Shown one piece after another: positions 23,070 to 32,680 of a stretch of DNA of 64,000 nt (positions are counted from its first letter, which is position 1; each line of letters opens with the position of its first letter). The DNA is from Rhexocercosporidium sp. MPI-PUGE-AT-0058 (lineage: Eukaryota > Ascomycota > Leotiomycetes > Helotiales), in the NCBI GenBank assembly GCA_020746875.1, contig JAGTJL010000013.1:434001-498000 (forward strand), read 5' to 3'. Made by a program: the position numbers and the translations under genes. Below the pieces are notes generated by a model. That model was not told where the DNA came from. It worked only from the letters and a program-made list of their open reading frames with translations, and ran no database searches.

Positions 23070-25258
23070 ATGAAGAGAGTGAGCAGCAAGCCTCGCAGCT
23101 ACTCCCAACACGAGTGGGAAAGCAGGCGCCATGAAATCACGAGGCTGTACGCGACCGAGAACATGCCTCTAAGCAACGTGATAGAGATCATGAAGACCAA
23201 CTATTCATTCTATGCGAAGTAAGAATGAAGCTTTTCCAATTAAGAACTTGTGTCTAACAACGGCAGCCAACGACAATACAAGACGCGGATCGCTCAGTGG
23301 GGACTGGAGAAGAAGGTAAAACATGATGAAATGGTCGCCATTGTCCGCCTGGATAGGCAGAGGAGCATGCACGGCAAAGTAACGTCATTCCGAGTTAGAA
23401 AACGGCCCGTGGACCCCAGGAAGATCCAGAGATTCATCCGAGGGAACTTGCTGCTAGATATAGACTCCTTAGATCCTGGTTAGGCCACATCTTATCTAGG
23501 AAATTTTAGCTAACCCTTTGTTCAGCACCGACACCCTCCGTGATTAGCTACTGCACCATTAAAGAGGTATCTCCTGCCACCAACGCTCATCAAGGACCAC
23601 AGTCATCCGTAGATCCCATTAGCTCATCTGGACCACCGACCCTCAATAGTCCCATAGCACTGCGTATCTCAAAAACCGGAAACCAGAATAAGTCATTGGA
23701 TGTCACGATGGAAAGGAGTGATGATCATGACTCGGAAGCCAATTTATCGACAGGCTTAAGACCTGAAGGTTTCACTGTGTGCCTACCGACTCTTAGATCT
23801 GTGGTCGCAGATTCGGTTCTAATGAACGACCTATTTGATTTTTCAGCCGCTGCAAAAAGTACAGTTAAGTCAGCAACCTCTGCAAGGCAAAATGCATTGG
23901 TCAGCAAAATGTCGCTCCAGACCAGGGATCAGACACCCTCCGAGAGTCGTGAAATGGTTATGGACTCCGAATCGGAAGATGAAGTGCTTGAGACAATGGA
24001 GTCTTTGGTTGAGCTCGCAGGTCGAGTCGAGGATCAAGGAAATTATGAATGGTCGAGAGTATTGCTTCAACGAGCAGTGCGACTTCATCAACGTCGCTTG
24101 AAAAACAGCCACCCAACCACCCTCGATGCTATTGAGGCACTAACTCGCATACTTCGCACCCAGGGCCGGTATTCAGAAGCAGAAAAACTGCTTTCCGGCG
24201 CTCTGAAGGCATTTCGCAAAACAAGAGGAGACTCTCATACTGATACGCTGGATTGTATCGGGCTGCTGTCCTTGGTCATGATGAATCAAGGTCGTTTTGT
24301 GGAGGCGGAGACGGAAGCGAGGAGAGCTTTGACGATCCGGCTGACTTTTTTCAATGTCAATGATATTGGGGTAGCCCAAAGCAAGAATATACTGGGCATA
24401 GTTCTTTCATCTGCAGGACGTTATCAAGCTGCCGAAAAGATCCACAGAGAGGTCCTAGCCGTGAGATCTAAAATACTAGGAAAAGACCACGAGAAGACCA
24501 TCAAAGCCATGGATGCCCTTGCGGAGACTTTATGTGGACAGGGCAAATACGAGCTCACGAAGTCAGAATACCTGAAGATGCTAGACATCCAGAAGAGAAC
24601 CATCGGGCCTCACCATCCCCAGACACTGAGTACTATGCATAGTATTGCGTTGGTACTTGGTGAACAGAAACTGTTCCGAGAAAGCGAAACACATTATCGC
24701 CATGTCATCGATGTGAAGACCTCAATCCTTGGTCCAGAACACCCCCACACTTTGGCTAGCATGCACAACCTCGCATGGATTTTACAGCAACAAAGGCGCT
24801 ATGATGAGTCGGAGGAGTTGAGCAAACATATCCTGGAGTTGAAGAGGAGAGTTCTGGGTCCAGAGCACCCGTCCACTCTGTTCACGCAGGCTAATCTCGT
24901 CCCAGTGCTGGAGAGTCTTGGAGAAGAGGATGAAGCAGAGGTACTAGCACGGGTGACATTGGAGTCACGAGAGAGAGTGCTGGGAGTAGATCATCCAAAT
25001 ACTGTTGCCAGTAGGATCAGACTTGCGAAATTTCTACAGGACAAGGGAGACTACAGGGAAGCGCTAGCACTATACATTCAGGTCTTTGATGTTAGAAAAC
25101 AAGTATTGGGTGGGCGATACCAAGCTACATGGGAGATTAAGAAAAGTATGAAGTTGGTTAAGATGTACATTGAAGAAGAAGACCAGTCAGTCAGGTCAGA
25201 CTCGGAGGAGGGCTCGGAGGAGGGCTCGGAAGAGGGCTCGGAAGAGGGCTCGGAATGA
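23070..25258 (+). CDS. Clr5-domain protein with kinesin-light-chain-type TPR repeats
   Basis: Three exons, 23070-23218, 23267-23478 and 23526-25258, giving 697 residues. Residues about 10-65 form a Clr5 domain: HEWESRRHEITRLYATENMP, then NQRQYKTRIAQWGLEKK after the first splice. A low-complexity linker follows. Residues about 275-665 carry consecutive 42-residue TPR units with the LGPEHPHTLASMHNLA signature typical of fungal kinesin-light-chain/TPR_12 arrays. The protein ends in four perfect 12-bp units encoding Ser-Glu-Glu-Gly. Clr5 proteins are linked to heterochromatic silencing in fission yeast; the TPR array suggests a protein-binding scaffold. The combined function is not known to me. 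The start was set at 23070 because the Clr5 domain begins soon after it. Confidence 0.85.
25202..25255 (+). repeat. 12-bp tandem repeat in the Clr5-TPR gene
   Basis: Four and a half copies of tcggaggagggc (last copies with one G to A change) encode an SEEG repeat at the extreme C terminus. Such runs change copy number by slippage without shifting the frame. Confidence 0.9.
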
Positions 25259-25824
25259 CAATTTTCATACCCTCAAGTTTGTTCGATTGTTTTGTTGGAA
25301 TTTTAACCGGCATTTCTTGCACTGGCAGGGTGGCGTTCTCCATCTTGCGAACTTATGCAGCGCAAGCAAGAGTGTTCCCTCATGACTTACATCATGTCAA
25401 GACAAGGCTGTTGCCTCTTGGATTTTTGTACCCTATGTATGGAGTATTGCAATTGACTTCTCTGTGGTTGGCTGTATATCTATTAGTTCGTACTTATCAC
25501 AGAAGACCCGTGAGAGCCAACTGTCCACCCTGGCTCGTGAAAACCGGAGTGAAGGACGGAATAGCTCTTTTTATTTGGCATATATATGCCTGGGGTTTTG
25601 ATTATCAATTTTCTGCGGGTTTTGGTGGGTGGTTGCGCGGTCCTCTCCACGTCATTAAACCCTCCAGTTTTACAATCATCAAATGACTATATATTATCCC
25701 GCGGATGCATCGACTCTTTGATGCTCCATATTACCACCTTCTATCTGCTTATCATTCCCCGCTGCAACAACTCTGACAGGTCTGGCTTGGAAAGTTTTCG
25801 CTTCTTAAATAAACGATAACAAAA
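25259..25824. other. Intergenic region, no supported gene
   Basis: A 143-codon frame (25255-25686) overlaps the preceding stop codon by 4 bases. It has hydrophobic stretches but no recognisable family and is not called. Confidence 0.4.
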
Positions 25825-26211
25825 ATGTTGAACCTGGACGCTGCTCGGCTCTTCTCAGCGAAAGGATTAGTTGCTGTGGTCACAGGCACTAACTCCCGTT
25901 TGGACAAAGTTATAGCTCATGCTCTGGAGGTCAACAGCGCAGGGAAAGTCTTCATTCTCGGCAGCCGAGGCGAAACTCAAGGAAGTTGCATCGCCGTGAG
26001 TAACGCTATCTGATCCTCCACCCCTTCCGAAGAGACTTAAGATTAAGACTTGAATCTCCATTGTTATTTTCTAGAACAACGGTTCCCTCGTCCCAATAGT
26101 CTGCGACGTGACCTCCAAAGCATCCTTCCAGGCAGCAGCACCTGCAATCCAAAACCAGACACCATCCATCAATCTCCTGATCGCCAATTCGGGTTATCAA
26201 ATCTGAGGTTT
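25825..26211 (+). pseudogene. Truncated short-chain dehydrogenase/reductase
   Basis: An ATG at 25825 starts MLNLDAARLFSAKGLVAVVT, the first strand of an SDR Rossmann fold. A splice from the gtgagt at about 25996 to the ttctag near 26075 continues with LVPIVCDVTSKASFQAAAPA and INLLIANSG, the canonical DVT and NAG-type motifs. The frame then stops at TGA 26209-26211. The cofactor glycine motif TGxxxGIG reads TGTNSRLDK, and the Tyr-x-x-x-Lys catalytic half is absent downstream. SDRs are about 250-300 residues; only the first 110 or so remain. Inactive relic. Confidence 0.65.
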
Positions 26212-26506
26212 GCACCATTGAGTGAGTTCTGCCCCATTCTCTTTTCAGACGAGACTCTAGCTTTGTTAATATGTAGTCGAACATTGTCAAAACGGCGTAT
26301 CCTCTTGCGGTGGAATATAAATATACAGACTTAATAATGACAACGCACACTTCCACAATATATTCTTGCTGATTGACATGGAAGTCAGAAATACCCATAA
26401 TAGTAGCCCATCATACGCTGGAGAGGTTTGAGTAAATTTTGCATGTCTTCAGAGATTCGTACTCTAACACAGGTCTGACCTAACTACATGCTCAGAATCC
26501 TCCGCC
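26212..26506. other. Intergenic region, no supported gene
   Basis: About 295 bases between the SDR relic and the tail of the next gene. Nothing recognised. Confidence 0.4.
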
Positions 26507-26698
26507 TCATCCACCTCCATCTCCCCCTCCACCGCTGTCTCCTCCGGAATCCCCACCATATCCACCCGAGTCACCACCATAATTGTTTGCATCCGCCATA
26601 GCATGATTTGATAAATGCATCGCCTGATTCATAACCTGCAGATACTGCGTATTCGACGACGACTGACCACCTCTAGAGTGTGCAGAAGCGGTAGCAGC
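26507..26698 (-). pseudogene. Gly-rich C-terminal tail after an in-frame TAG
   Basis: The codon 26701-26699 is TAG, but the same frame stays open for 63 more codons to TGA 26509-26507. The text starts AATASAHSRGGQSSSNTQYL and ends in repeats of Gly-Gly-Asp-Ser-Gly. The tail looks like the natural end of the protein encoded at 26699-27358, cut off by a nonsense change such as CAG to TAG. Readthrough is an alternative, but the base context after the stop (GCT) is not a known readthrough signal. Confidence 0.5.
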
Positions 26699-27358
26699 CT
26701 ATGCAAACCGAGCTTTCAACTTCCCCTTCAAATCCTCAATCTCCGCCAGAGCACTCAGCAACAACAGATCCATCTCCTCCTTACTCATCTGTTTTCGGAT
26801 CTCGATCCGCCCTTTCTTCAATTTACTGTCCAAGATGACTTCCACAGCAATGTCATCCTCGTCGTTCGGGTGTTCGACCCCATCTACGATCTCACATTGG
26901 AGAGTAGCTTGCCACTGGTTGCAAGCCGGGATACTCCAGTACAACTCGTTTCCATGCATACTTTTGAACCACGGTGGAGGCGTCAAGGTGTCTTTGTATG
27001 TTATTGATGTATTCGTCCCTGGTTGGTTGATTGTCAGATGATTGTTTGTGCCGAAAGTGACGGATCCAACTGGTTTTGAGGTCGGGATGTGGGTGACGAA
27101 TATTGATGAAGAGTAGTCGATCTGGAAGACGGGTTTTGCATCGACGGCTTGTGTGAGGATCGATATTGTTGCTGCTGAGTGGTTGAGATTGAGGACAATG
27201 GTTTCAGGCAGGTTGGCTAGTAGAGGGCTGTAGGTTGGAGCTGGAGGTGGAGCCGGAGAAGGAGGTGGAGGTTGTGATGAAGTTTGAGATGGAGGTTGCG
27301 GGGATGGGGAGCGTCGTCCGCTGCTTGATAGCCCTCTTAATCTTGATCGAAGTCCCAT
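26699..27358 (-). CDS. Unknown protein, possibly tubby-like/LURP-one fold
   Basis: A single exon from ATG 27358 to TAG 26699 gives 219 residues. The N terminus is basic and Ser/Pro-rich with a PPPPSPAPPPAP run, presumably disordered. The core (KPVFQIDYSSSIF, KPVGSVTFGTNNHLTI, GNELYWSIPACNQWQATLQC, KLKKGRIEIRKQ) is rich in alternating strands, resembling tubby C-like/LURP-one domains, and ends in a helix (EMDLLLLSALAEIEDLKGKL). The fold call is inference. A TATAAAA element at 27441-27447 lies about 85 bases upstream. The in-frame continuation after the stop suggests truncation. Confidence 0.55.
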   Translation of the reverse strand: MGLRSRLRGLSSSGRRSPSPQPPSQTSSQPPPPSPAPPPAPTYSPLLANLPETIVLNLNHSAATISILTQAVDAKPVFQIDYSSSIFVTHIPTSKPVGSVTFGTNNHLTINQPGTNTSITYKDTLTPPPWFKSMHGNELYWSIPACNQWQATLQCEIVDGVEHPNDEDDIAVEVILDSKLKKGRIEIRKQMSKEEMDLLLLSALAEIEDLKGKLKARFA

Positions 27359-27440
27359 TCTGACTGAGTCCTTAAACTTGAAGTTTACACACCCAGAATA
27401 CAATTAATACCAGGTGTTTGAGAAGAGTGAAGAGGCCCCC

Positions 27441-27447
27441 TTTTATA
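27441..27447 (-). promoter_or_regulatory. TATA box of the gene at 26699-27358
   Basis: TATAAAA on the minus strand, 83 bases upstream of the ATG, a usual spacing for a fungal gene with a short leader. Confidence 0.5.
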
Positions 27448-28353
27448 TCTTCATGCAGAGAGAAGCCTCGGGATCCTACTTATATTGATCATCAGGGCTT
27501 GGTTTGCTTGATACGCAAGTGGCGCCTCCCCATATTCTGGATACAGCATTTTGACGTGAAATTGACAGATGATCAAGTGCGATCTAACGAAGATCCATTG
27601 GCTGGAAGGGAGTATCCGCAACTGAGCCCGTCGATGGCTTCAATTAGAGTATAGACTAGACGCTTGGCATGTGAGCCGGATTACTCGTTGTGGATATTCC
27701 GCGATAACTGCACATCACAACGATCGAGGAACGCCTTCCCTTGAATTCAACTGGTGGGAATTATAGAATTTAAAAGCCAATGCTCTCATTTCATCACTTA
27801 ATGCCTGCCTTGTGGACCTCATAGAAGATTGGCCATGAGATTTTGCTAGATAGTTTCGCGTCTTGACCGGTACATGTACTTCAGCTACCCTTCTCCTTTC
27901 GCACTGTCCGGTCTAAAATGGAAGACGCATGAGTTTGATCTACTGTATATGATCGTGAAGAGAAGGAGGGGAGGGGGGGCGTAAGTTGGAGGTCTTAGCC
28001 GAGAGGAGCTATTAACCACTTGAATTGCACATTCTGAGTTGAGAAGGATTTGATCTAAGGAGGGAAGATGCTTTCATTACAAAATATCATGACCTTCTCT
28101 TCTTTTGCTTTTTCTGCTTCAGATAGGATGGATGCAGGGTGTAAATTCTGCATTCTCCATTAGTTTTGAGAGTCATTTCGGTAACACTCTAACAATATTC
28201 AACTAAGCTATCCTTCTATTTTCAACTTCTCAAGTAATAAAGTAAATGTAGAATTAATAAAATATAGAAACTAGTAGTTGGAACAAATTTTAACCCGCAC
28301 CGCACCAAATCCTAACTGATGTTCTCAGCAAGACAGAGAAGAAGTCTGCCTGT
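27448..28353. other. Intergenic region, no supported gene
   Basis: AT-rich toward 28200-28310. A G-rich run (gaggggaggggggg) lies near 27970. No gene is seen. Confidence 0.5.
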
Positions 28354-29377
28354 TCAATGCCGGTCAAACAACATACGGCTATCAACAAAATCAACCTTGC
28401 TCTCCACCAGCTCGCGTCCCTCAACACTACCCACTGGCACACGCTTTTCAAAGACCATGTTCGGCAACAATTTATTGGGACACAGATACTCAGCCTCAGC
28501 GCATAACGAATAGCCGCAGCTGCTCAGAAGACATAGATTGCTAGGGCAATCCGATCCAGTTGTGCAGGATTCCAGTGGTCTGCAAAAACGAAGTTGCTTG
28601 CACCAGCCCACACCATTCACGTCAGTATAACACAAGCCGGGGCAGCTACCTCCACATGGGCTACCAAAACCCTCGCATCTAAATTGGCCCATGAATACAC
28701 AAGCACCTTTGTAGCAGGCCGATCCGAGTTGGCACTGTGAAGATTTTCAACTTGAGTCTTGTGGAGGTTAGAAAGGAGCTTTGGGAATAGCTTACGATAT
28801 TTCCACAAGATCCGCAGTTGGCATCATCTGTGTTCAGGTCTACGCATTTTGAATTGCAAGAGGGCACTCCGGGACGACATGGGATGATCGTTGATGTTGC
28901 GGTTGCGTATTCGGTCAGTGTAGGAGTAGCAACTGTCAAGGTGGACTTAGTGATTCCCAGGCATGAACAGCCGCTGCTGTAGGCAGATGAAGCAGCGCAG
29001 AAAGTTGCGTAGGCGGGAACCTGGCTTGGACTGGTTGTTTGTTGGCGAGCTTCAAGTTCACGTGGGAGCAGAGGCACGACAGTGGTGGTTACCGTAGCGA
29101 TTGTGATGGTTGTTGTCCTACGAAGCAGTCAGTACATGTAGAAATACGAGATTGGTGAGGGGATATACGTTGGAGCTGGAGTGACAGTAGCTCGCATGAA
29201 GCTTGAACAATCCGAAAGGCGATATGTCAAAGGAGGCTTGATGTTAGATCCAGTGCCGCGGATTCCTCGAAGACAGTTATTTGCGTTACATGCTGTTGTT
29301 GAAGTTCTCCTTTTGACAACATTGCACAATGAATTTTGAACTAGAGCTAAAAGAAGGAGAGAAATTGAAGTCTTCAT
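28354..29377 (-). CDS. Secreted cysteine-rich protein with STIG1-like domain
   Basis: Three minus-strand exons, 29377-29169, 29117-28796 and 28734-28354, give 303 residues. Residues 1 to about 18 (MKTSISLLLLALVQNSLC) are a signal peptide. A first Cys pair (CNANNCLRGI) and DCSSFMRATVTPAP are followed by a Thr/Val-rich linker. Then comes an AYATFCAASSAYSSGCSCLG block common in fungal surface proteins, and a STIG1-like stretch CVDLNTDDANCGSCGN spliced onto CQLGSACYKGACV. The last third has many more Cys in CGGSC and CPSNLC spacing. Expected to be secreted and disulfide-bonded, at the cell wall or in host tissue. Function unknown. Introns are 51 and 61 nt. Confidence 0.8.
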
Positions 29378-30444
29378 AGTGGGGGTTTGACAGTAGCAAT
29401 GATCAGCTGCTCGATCACTCTTATTATTAATTTATTACATCGTAAATAAGAGGTATGACAGCGGAGAAGAGGAGTACTTATAAAAGGGACTTCTTCGCAA
29501 GTTCCCTATTCTTTCGATTCTTCGATGCCGTGTTTAGTTTCCACTTTCATTTTCACGCCTGCCCAGGCCATACTCGCCCTATGATGACCACACAAGAGAA
29601 TATGCATGCGAGTTGTCGGAATTGTGGAGGTGAATGGCAGGCTGAGAAGAAAGAGCACTTTTACACTCACGCATGAAGCGAGAGGGAATATTCTGCACAC
29701 TGTGGCTGGCTGTGGGCTGGCTGACAGACATATCAGATGAAACTAAGAAGCGAAAGTCGCCCCAGGAATCAGGGGTTTAAGCGAGATCAAAACCCAAGAA
29801 ACACACCCAAGCTCCTGCACGACTCCAAACCGACAAGCAACAGTACCAAATAAGGTCAAATACCATCATAGAGATGCTGCTGACTACAGTGGTTTTTTTT
29901 GTTGATTTACTAGAGAGTATTGAGTTGTTTTTCGTTCAAATTAAGCCCCCAGATCATAGAAGCCTTGGAAAACCCACGACTACGAGGTCTGAAAAGGGGA
30001 TGTAAGCAGTGCATATGTCAGGCCGAATATGGCCATTACCCAACGGTCACGCCCGAATGCTACCACCAGCCATAGGTCCATTGGGCGGCTTTGTGAATAT
30101 TAACGCCAGTGCATAGCTTGGTATTGAAACCCTCTGCTGGCTTAAACACAACGGCAGGACGTGAGTTTTCAGCCACTCAAAATGCGGGGGAATGATCAGA
30201 TCGGAGTTCTTACTAGGACCAGTTTCTATCCTAGGGGGACCGAAAATCGGTGAGCCTGGGCGCTGTTACTCATGTAACCACAAAATACCGAACACCCCGC
30301 AACTGATTTCTCCATGGGTCTTCGGAATGAGACGTGGATTATTCGGGCAGTGCTCCAGAAACACGTCTCTCCACAACCCGACTCCAATAAGTACCCCAAC
30401 ATGCACTTCATCTCCCCTCGTCCGTTCCGCCTTCTAACAGGTCC
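29378..30444. other. Intergenic region, no supported gene
   Basis: Contains the promoter of the secreted-protein gene (minus strand) and the 3' region of the MFS gene. Only short frames, none with a domain. Confidence 0.5.
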
Positions 30445-32007
30445 CTATATCTTGGCAGTCCAATGCCAACGATAATCCAACGAAGCCCACCTCGCCATAA
30501 TGAAGCTGAGAGTTGCAATGATAAGAATACCCCCAAAGAAAGCCACGAAGCCAGTTGCTCCAATGAGTGGCAAAAGCTCACCGCCAACTGGAATGCATAC
30601 CATCGTTCTTGGAAACCGTCAGTGCTATCCATAGGCTTTTTGAACTCTTTCAGAACATATCAACTTACGCAAAAGCAACAACCGAGTAGGAAGTGCCATA
30701 GTATTGTCCGTACTCATCTGCGCGACAGAGCTGACCAAGACAGACAGGTGCCATGCTGATGATACTTCCAGAGCCGAAACCGAATAATGGAGCAAAGACG
30801 TAGAACATGACGAGATTGTCTCCAATTGGTAGCCATAGTGCCAAGGTGACGACAAGGGTCCAGATCAAAGTGAGGAGCATGGTGTTGAATCTGCCGACAC
30901 GGTCTGAGATGTAACCGGAAAAGGATCGACCTAGAGCGGAGCCGCTGTATTTTTGTTAGATGATTGCTTGCTAGAAGAGAAAAGGGGTTGGGCATGGGGA
31001 GTAGGAGTGAAAGTTTCCTTACGCATTGAGAATTGCAATAATGTTGAATCCTGTTTGACTACTGAAACCCTGAGAAAGGGAGTAAGTCGGAATGAGACCA
31101 AGTGCTCCGAAGAGCACGAACTCGAAGCCTGCCAAAGATATTAGTAGATGCGATTCCTTTAAATCCAAAATGAGCAGTGCAGGAATGAGAAAATTGGAAA
31201 ATGTAACTTACAAGCAACCCCAGCTGTAGCCCACGAAAACCTCGCATCCAGAAAGCATCTGAGATCAATAGCACCCCCATTCTTCCTCGGTGGTAAACGA
31301 CCACGAATGCATATATTACCAATAGCCATCAGAACCAAACAAATAAGCGCCACAATCCTCATAGCCCACGCCCAGCTCAGATGCAGAAACACCGGCTTCA
31401 AGATCAAGGGAAAGGTAATTCCGCCAATACTCGATCCTACGAACGCAATTCCACTAGCCATCCCCCTCTTCCTCTCAAACCAATGGGCAATCACCGAAAG
31501 CGCCGTCGTCGTAAGAAGCGCACCACTGAGCCCATTCAACACCCCATACGCGAGCATGAAATGCCAGTACTTGCTACATTCTCCCAGCAGCACCAAGCTC
31601 ACAACATAAAGCACACTCCCGGAAAGGATCAACCATTTCGGTCCATAGCGATCGAAGAGCGGTCCGATCTGGACACCGAGGAAGAGATTGAAGAAGATGT
31701 TCACAGCGGGGATCCAGCCGATGTCTCCGTTGGAGTAGTGGGAGAGTTGGTGGGTCTTCCAGTAGGATTGGAAGAGGCCGACTGATGAGACGAGTCCGAA
31801 TGTGCCCCAGATTATGCAGAAGGAGCCGGATACTACGAGCCAGGCTTGCGTGCCGCCTTCGGGGAAGGTGTAGTCGAGTCGAGATCGAGATGTGACGGTT
31901 GCTTCGACTTCGTGGAAGAAAGTGGAATTTTGTGCGGCTTGGGCTTCGAGAGTGGGATGAAGGGTTGCGAGTTCTTCTCCTGTCGTTGGGCTTGCTTCGC
32001 GAGCCAT
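30445..32007 (-). CDS. MFS transporter, monocarboxylate-porter type
   Basis: Four minus-strand exons, 32007-31212, 31128-31023, 30944-30669 and 30607-30445, give 446 residues with closed frame. About 12 hydrophobic segments are present. The entry text PEGGTQAWLVVSGSFCIIWG is the monocarboxylate-transporter signature before helix one. DRYGPKWLILSGS is the loop 2-3 motif, HWFERKRGMASGIAFVGSSI covers the helix 4-5 region, and SGYISDRVGRFNT is the second-half repeat of the loop motif. The protein ends shortly after the last helix. It likely moves a small organic acid or related metabolite across the plasma membrane by proton symport; the substrate is not deducible. Intron lengths are 83, 78 and 61. 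Confidence 0.9.
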
Positions 32008-32680
32008 GTTTTTTTTTATAACTGAAATATAATGTAAATACGTTCAACGTCTAACACATGAACAATCTGGCATCTGAAAACAAAGGGAAAAGACCGTAGA
32101 TTTGAAAGAGATTTTGTTTATTCTTCGACTCATAATTATGGGCCTGAAGGGCGCGATGTCGGGGTGCGGGGAACCACTCTGAGCACCAAGTGTACACCAC
32201 GAGGTGCATACGCTTTACCGCCTTTCTGAAAATCTACTAATTATCCTCGATACCAAGTGATGTAGGGGGTTCCCATTAAGAGACCATCTTGTCAATAACA
32301 CGACAGTTGACAGCGTAATCTGCAAGTGCCAATGACCACTCATGTGCTTTGGCAACACGAACTCACAGTTACTGAAGCCTTTCGGCATGCTGTGGTACAA
32401 GGAGAACAAAGCTATACTTATAATATGAGTGAAAATATTGCAACATTGCATTAGAGGACTCACAGAGAGACGACTGACCAACAGGCTGGGCAAAACTCGG
32501 AGAGAGTATTCCGCAGAGAAGTAGGTCTGTCATACGCTACGCCACACTCTCCACACCAGCATTTCTGCGTCAAGGAAAAAAAGGGACCTGTGGATATCAG
32601 AATAGAGTTCATTGTTCTACAATACACGCTCTCTAGCCCACCGTCATGAACGCCAACAGCACCAATTTCAAAGCCACCTC
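32008..32680. other. Intergenic region upstream of the MFS gene
   Basis: Promoter of the MFS gene on the minus strand and the 3' region of the KMO gene. No supported coding sequence. Confidence 0.5.

Noticed and set aside
25255..25686. 143-codon frame following the Clr5-TPR stop
   Set aside because: Overlaps the stop codon, no start context, no recognisable family.
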